Positions 5,561-8,702 of a stretch of 8,702 nt of DNA are shown one piece after another (the first letter of the stretch is position 1; each line of letters opens with the position of its first letter). Made by a program: the position numbers and the translations under genes. The notes under the pieces were generated by a model. The model was not told the DNA's origin and did no database searches. It worked only from the letters and a program-made list of their open reading frames with translations. The stretch is taken from positions 1-8,702 of the forward strand of contig JAJYUO010000047.1 of NCBI GenBank assembly GCA_021792485.1. Direction: 5' to 3'. This DNA is from Thermoplasmata archaeon. Lineage in GTDB: Archaea > Thermoplasmatota > Thermoplasmata > Lutacidiplasmatales > UBA184.

Positions 5561-6985
5561 ATGCGGGTCGCCTCCCGGATCCGCATGCCCGGACCCACGC
5601 TCCCCGCCCGGGAAGCGGAACGGATGGAGGCGCGAATCCGCGAGCGGCTCGAGCCGGAGCCCGAGCTCCTCGCCCGCCTCGCCCAGGTGCGCGCCGATCT
5701 CGTCCGGGCGGTGGGGGAGGCCGCGCGAGCGCGCCAGAGCCCGCTGGTTCGCGCCCTGATCGCGGGCAGCGCGGCACGCGGGACGTTCCTGAAGGATCGT
5801 CTGGACGTCGATCTCTTCATGCTCTTTCCCCCGACCCTATCGCGGGAGGAGCTCGCCCGCCACGGTCTCGGGCTCGCCGAGGCGGTCCTCACGGCCCCCG
5901 AGCGCCGATACGCCGATCACCCCTACCTGCGAGGGACGTTCCAGGGGTTCACGGTCGATGCCGTCCCCGGCTACGCCGTTACCGATCCCTCGCACCCGCT
6001 CTCGCCGGTCGATCGCACCCCGTTCCACGACGAGTACCTGCGGGCGCACGAGACTCCGGCCACGGTCGCCGACGTTCGGCTCGCGAAGCAGTTCCTCCGT
6101 GGGCTCGGGGTGTATGGCTCGGAGGCCCGAACGCAAGGCTTCTCGGGCTACCTGGTGGAGCTCCTGGTCCTCCAGTTTGCCGGCTTCCGTCCGCTGTTGG
6201 AGAACGCCCGAAGCTGGCGGATCCCCGCGCGCGTCCGCCCGCCTTCGGAGGATCCCCCGCGACTCCCCGATGAGGTCGCGCTCATCCTCGCGGATCCGGT
6301 CGACCCTCACCGCAACGTGGCGAGCGCCCTATCGCGTCGCAACCTCGCCGTCTTCGTCTTGGCGGCCGACGCCTACGTGGCGGATCCCTCGGAGAGCTGG
6401 TTCCGTCCCCGAACGGAACGCCTGCTCACCCGGGCCGACGGCCTGGCCCGGATGGCCGAGCGCGGTACCGCGGTCGTGGTCGTGGAACTGCCCCGGCCGT
6501 CGCTCGTCGACGACACGCTCTATCCCCAGATCCGAAAGGCGCAACGCGCGCTCGCCGAAGAAGTCGCTCGCGCGGGATTCGTCGTGCTCGGCTCCGCGAG
6601 CAGTGCCGGAGCGGGCGGGGTTCTGGTGGCGATCGAGTTGGCGAGCGAGACGCTGCCGGCGGTCCGCATCCAGGACGGCCCGCCGGTCGGCCTCGATCGC
6701 GTCGGTAGCTTCCTCGAAAAGTGGACGCGGTCGGACGCCCGCGTGCTCCAAGGGCCCTACGTCGACGAGGGCGGCCGGCTCGCGGTCGAGGCGCTGCGGC
6801 CCGAGCGGGAGATCATTCCGATACTTCGTGGGCTTCTCCCGCGCGCGTCGCTTGGGAAGAACCTCACCCCCGGCGCGCACTCCCCTCTGCCGATCCGCCG
6901 GTTGGCGGACCAGCCCGACTCACCGGAGCTCGCTCGGGCCCTGACCGAGCTGTTCGGCAAGCATCTGCCCTGGCGACGGCGCTAG
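5561..6985 (+). CDS. cca: CCA tRNA nucleotidyltransferase, class I (archaeal)
   Basis: Adds or repairs the 3'-terminal CCA of tRNAs using CTP and ATP, without a nucleic-acid template. The 474-residue length is in the usual archaeal range. The polymerase-beta-type nucleotidyltransferase signature GSAARGTFLKDRLDVDLFMLF lies at about 69-89 with D82 and D84 as metal ligands; a third carboxylate is at D133 (FTVDAVPGYAV). The tRNA nucleotidyltransferase domain 2 motif KQFLRGLGVYGSEARTQGFS lies at about 176-195, with SGYLVELLVLQF after it. The rest matches the C-terminal body and tail domains that hold the tRNA acceptor/T-arm. Start: ATG 5561 is preferred; TTG 5555 is in frame two codons upstream and ATG 5585 is a shorter option. 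No clear Shine-Dalgarno is seen. The gene is functionally linked to the tRNA-Leu here, which lacks an encoded CCA. It ends 9 nt from the convergent stop of the membrane-protein gene. Confidence 0.95.
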   Translation: MRVASRIRMPGPTLPAREAERMEARIRERLEPEPELLARLAQVRADLVRAVGEAARARQSPLVRALIAGSAARGTFLKDRLDVDLFMLFPPTLSREELARHGLGLAEAVLTAPERRYADHPYLRGTFQGFTVDAVPGYAVTDPSHPLSPVDRTPFHDEYLRAHETPATVADVRLAKQFLRGLGVYGSEARTQGFSGYLVELLVLQFAGFRPLLENARSWRIPARVRPPSEDPPRLPDEVALILADPVDPHRNVASALSRRNLAVFVLAADAYVADPSESWFRPRTERLLTRADGLARMAERGTAVVVVELPRPSLVDDTLYPQIRKAQRALAEEVARAGFVVLGSASSAGAGGVLVAIELASETLPAVRIQDGPPVGLDRVGSFLEKWTRSDARVLQGPYVDEGGRLAVEALRPEREIIPILRGLLPRASLGKNLTPGAHSPLPIRRLADQPDSPELARALTELFGKHLPWRRR

Positions 6986-6994
6986 ACGACCCCG

Positions 6995-7363
6995 TCAGAA
7001 GTGCGCGATCACGTCGCTGAGCATGAACCAGATCGCGAGCCACCCAAAGAAGACGACCGCCATCAGCCCGGCCCAGTCGCCCCGGGTGTAGACGTGCGAG
7101 CGCGGATGGAGCGCGTTCACGAGCGGGTAGACCCCGATCAGCCCGCCGAAGCCGATCGCCACGCCGAGCTCCCACGGGAGCGAAGCGGCCGTGACCGCCC
7201 ACGCCGCGACTCCCAGGACGATCGTGAAGAGGCCGGCCACCACCATCCCGAGCGTGACCTCATACTCCTTCGAGACGAACGCCTGCTCGTCGAACGCCGG
7301 GAACTGGAACGACGGCTCGGCCGGGGTGTCGTCGGCCGCCTTGGGCCGGACCTTCTTCGCCAT
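6995..7363 (-). CDS. Small three-helix membrane protein, unknown function
   Basis: I do not recognise a named family with confidence. The 122-residue product has a charged, disordered N-terminus (1-36, Lys/Pro/Asp/Glu) followed by three strongly hydrophobic helices at about 37-59 (VTLGMVVAGLFTIVLGVAAW), 63-85 and 97-119 (GLMAVVFFGWLAIWFML). No signal peptide or cysteine is present. A loop between helices 2 and 3 carries ALHPRSHVYTRGDW. The layout of a cytosolic-looking acidic/basic tail plus three short helices recalls EMC6-like archaeal proteins, but I saw no diagnostic motif, so this is only a candidate. Its ATG lies 5 nt after the lipA stop, so it is almost certainly cotranscribed with lipA; a role in lipoate metabolism is not implied by anything in its sequence. 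It converges with cca. Confidence 0.82.
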   Translation of the reverse strand: MAKKVRPKAADDTPAEPSFQFPAFDEQAFVSKEYEVTLGMVVAGLFTIVLGVAAWAVTAASLPWELGVAIGFGGLIGVYPLVNALHPRSHVYTRGDWAGLMAVVFFGWLAIWFMLSDVIAHF

Positions 7364-7368
7364 GATCG

Positions 7369-8289
7369 TTAGCGATCCCGACCGAGATAGGCGCGCTCAA
7401 AAAGCTCGTCGGCCCGATAGGAACTGCGCACGAGCGGCCCGGAGGCCACTCCTGCGAACCCTCGGCTCCGGGCTTCGGCCGCCCATCGATCGAATTCCTT
7501 CGGGGGAACGAAGCGAGTGACCGGAACGTGCGCGACGGTCGGACGCAGGTACTGGCCGAAGGTCACGAGGTCGACATGCGACCTTCGAAGATCGTCGAGC
7601 GTCTCGGCGACCTCGGCGTCGGTCTCTCCCAACCCGAGCATGATCGAGCTCTTCGTCACGAGCCTGCGCGGGCCGATCTCCTTCGCCCGTCCCAGGACCT
7701 CGAGGCTCAAATCGTAGGCGGCGCGCCGATCCCGAACTCGATCGCTCAGGGAGCGCACGGTCTCGATGTTGTGGGCCAGAACCTCCGGAGGTTCCGCGAG
7801 AACGGTCCGGAGCGCCGGCTCGGATCCTCCGAGGTCCCCGATCAAAAGCTCGATCCGGACGTGCGGAGCCCGCTCGCGCAGCTCTCGAACGGTGCGCGCG
7901 AGGTGCGCCGCGCCTCCGTCCGGGAGGTCGTCCCGGCAGACCTGCGTGAGAACGACGTAGCTTAGACCGCTATGCGCGATCGCCTCCGCGACGCGCGCCG
8001 GTTCCTCCCGATCCACGACTCCCCGGGGCCACCGAGTCTCGACCGCGCAGAAGCCGCACCGGCGGGTGCAACTCGTGCCCAGCAGCATGATCGTCGCCGT
8101 GCCCGCCGACCAGCACTCGGCGAGGTTCGGGCAGCGGGCTTCCCGGCACACGGTGCCGAGACGGAGCCGCTCGAGCGTGGAGCGGAGATCGACGTACCGC
8201 GGACCGCTCGGGAGCTGCGATCGGATCCAAGAGGGAAGGGTCGGTCGGTCGGCGACGGCCGGAGCCTCCTGCATCCGCGTCGCGGCCAC
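7369..8289 (-). CDS. lipA: Lipoyl synthase
   Basis: Radical SAM enzyme that inserts sulfur at C6 and C8 of octanoyl groups bound to lipoyl domains (E2 subunits or GcvH), the last step of de novo lipoate synthesis. The 306-residue product has both iron-sulfur signatures. The auxiliary cluster CREARCPNLAEC gives C48, C53, C59 (CX4CX5C). The radical SAM cluster CTRRCGFC gives C74, C78, C81 (CX3CX2C). The C-terminal RSSY motif at 288-291 supplies the serine ligand of the auxiliary cluster. ECWSAGTATIMLLG and YVVLTQVCRDDLPDGG are further family blocks. GTG 8289 is chosen as start because CATAAA is centred about 26 nt upstream, the spacing of a leaderless archaeal transcript; ATG 8274 is the alternative. 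It follows the orc1/cdc6-like gene by 49 nt on the same strand and is followed by a small membrane-protein gene at 5 nt. No lipB or lplA is in view. Confidence 0.96.
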   Translation of the reverse strand: MAATRMQEAPAVADRPTLPSWIRSQLPSGPRYVDLRSTLERLRLGTVCREARCPNLAECWSAGTATIMLLGTSCTRRCGFCAVETRWPRGVVDREEPARVAEAIAHSGLSYVVLTQVCRDDLPDGGAAHLARTVRELRERAPHVRIELLIGDLGGSEPALRTVLAEPPEVLAHNIETVRSLSDRVRDRRAAYDLSLEVLGRAKEIGPRRLVTKSSIMLGLGETDAEVAETLDDLRRSHVDLVTFGQYLRPTVAHVPVTRFVPPKEFDRWAAEARSRGFAGVASGPLVRSSYRADELFERAYLGRDR

Positions 8290-8312
8290 GACCGGCCGAC
8301 CGGGGTGGCCCG

Positions 8313-8318
8313 TTTATG
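8313..8318 (-). promoter_or_regulatory. Candidate TATA box of lipA
   Basis: The minus strand reads GCATAAAC around these positions, the only AT-rich patch in the 49-nt gap between the orc1/cdc6-like gene and lipA. Its centre is about 26 nt upstream of the GTG at 8289, the expected distance to an archaeal transcription start. It therefore supports both a separate lipA promoter and that GTG as a leaderless start. Confidence 0.5.
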
Positions 8319-8338
8319 CTTTGCCAAGCCCGGCGCGC

Positions 8339-8702
8339 TCAGCGGCGGGTCGCCGGACCGTGCCCGAGACGCTCCTCGATGAGCGTCGCGAGATAGCTCG
8401 CCGGCATCTCGTCCATGCTCACCTCCGCCGACGTCCCGCTCGGCCCGACCTCGAGGCCGATCAGTCCGGCGCGATCCAGCTCCTTGAGCGTCCGCCAGAA
8501 CGTCGTGCGGCTCACGGCCTTCTCCCGGAACTCCTCGAGCAATCCCGCGTGGGTCTCGCGGAGCTTCTGGCTCGAGATCGTCGCCCCCTTGCGGCGCAGG
8601 GACCGCGCGAGCGCGAGAAGCACCGTGAGGCCCTGCGTCGAGAGCCCCTCGAGCAAGCTTTCCGACACTGTCGGATAGATCGACCCCTTCGCCGCCCAGA
8701 TC
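8339..8702 (-). CDS. Orc1/Cdc6-like protein, C-terminal winged-helix part (partial, open at window edge)
   Basis: The frame is open to the right window edge. A GTG at 8668 is in frame, but codons continue without a stop to 8701 and read on as plausible protein (WAAKGSIYPTV), so I treat the gene as a 3' fragment of about 120 codons. The fragment looks like the C-terminal winged-helix domain of archaeal Orc1/Cdc6: LSTQGLTVLLALARSL (first helix), a basic segment, the helix pair SQKLRETHAGLLEEF and SRTTFWRTLKELDRAGLI (recognition helix region), a short wing, and VSMDEMPASYLATLIEE near the end. Orc1/Cdc6 binds replication origins and loads the MCM helicase; its genes often sit beside an origin. 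The AAA+ ATPase part would be outside the window. A stand-alone winged-helix regulator starting at GTG 8668 is the alternative. Confidence 0.65.
   Translation of the reverse strand, partial: IWAAKGSIYPTVSESLLEGLSTQGLTVLLALARSLRRKGATISSQKLRETHAGLLEEFREKAVSRTTFWRTLKELDRAGLIGLEVGPSGTSAEVSMDEMPASYLATLIEERLGHGPATRR

Noticed and set aside
3355..5777. Long open frames over rnp4, the tRNA and amrS (3355-4620 minus, 3731-5503 plus, 4302-5777 minus)
   Set aside because: Low-complexity Arg/Pro/Ser/Ala products that run through a clear tRNA gene and recognised coding regions; no start context or motif supports them.
1..8702. CRISPR arrays, insertion sequences, long direct repeats, toxin-antitoxin or defence genes
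   Set aside because: No regularly spaced repeats, transposase motifs, terminal repeats or paired small genes of that kind were visible on either strand.

Overview
This is a very GC-rich window whose gene content is archaeal from about position 904 to the right end. The archaeal markers are an archaeal/eukaryotic-type glutamyl-tRNA synthetase, the RNase P subunit Rpp21/Rnp4, a class I (archaeal) CCA-adding enzyme, a tRNA-Leu without encoded CCA, an Orc1/Cdc6-like winged-helix C-terminus, and AT-rich TATA-like boxes about 25-28 nt ahead of start codons with no obvious Shine-Dalgarno (leaderless style). High GC together with lipoyl synthase and an AmmeMemoRadiSam-type radical SAM enzyme would fit an uncultured high-GC Thermoplasmatota-like euryarchaeon. 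That placement is inference; no marker here fixes the taxon.

Layout. Positions 1-887 (minus) hold a headless fragment of an FtsX-family ABC transporter permease. It looks bacterial in sequence and codon choice and has no start codon at its left-hand join. It abuts the 3' end of gltX (904-2565, minus), which appears to lack the last conserved strand of the archaeal GluRS family. Both genes therefore seem cut at one breakpoint near 888-935, either an assembly chimera or a real recombination junction. gltX is preceded by an operon partner, a RuvC/YqgF-like RNase H-fold protein (2589-3389, minus). Divergent from it, on the plus strand, run a double zinc-ribbon protein (3457-3783), rnp4 (3780-4211, 4-nt GTGA overlap) and tRNA-Leu(CAA) (4238-4320).

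The middle holds a divergent pair: an AmrS-like radical SAM enzyme (4427-5491, minus) and the CCA-adding enzyme (5561-6985, plus). Convergent with cca is the minus-strand pair lipA (7369-8289) and a 3-TM membrane protein (6995-7363), separated by 5 nt. The right edge holds the 3' part of a probable orc1/cdc6 gene (8339-8702, minus), open at the window end.

Functional theme. Positions 904-6985 are dominated by tRNA biology: charging (GluRS), 5'-end maturation (Rpp21), a tRNA gene that needs CCA addition, and the enzyme that adds it. Lipoate biosynthesis and replication initiation follow. I saw no CRISPR array, insertion sequence, rRNA or clearly new multi-gene system. The best leads are the breakpoint near 900, the uncharacterised RuvC/YqgF-like protein upstream of gltX, and the double zinc-ribbon protein coupled to rnp4.
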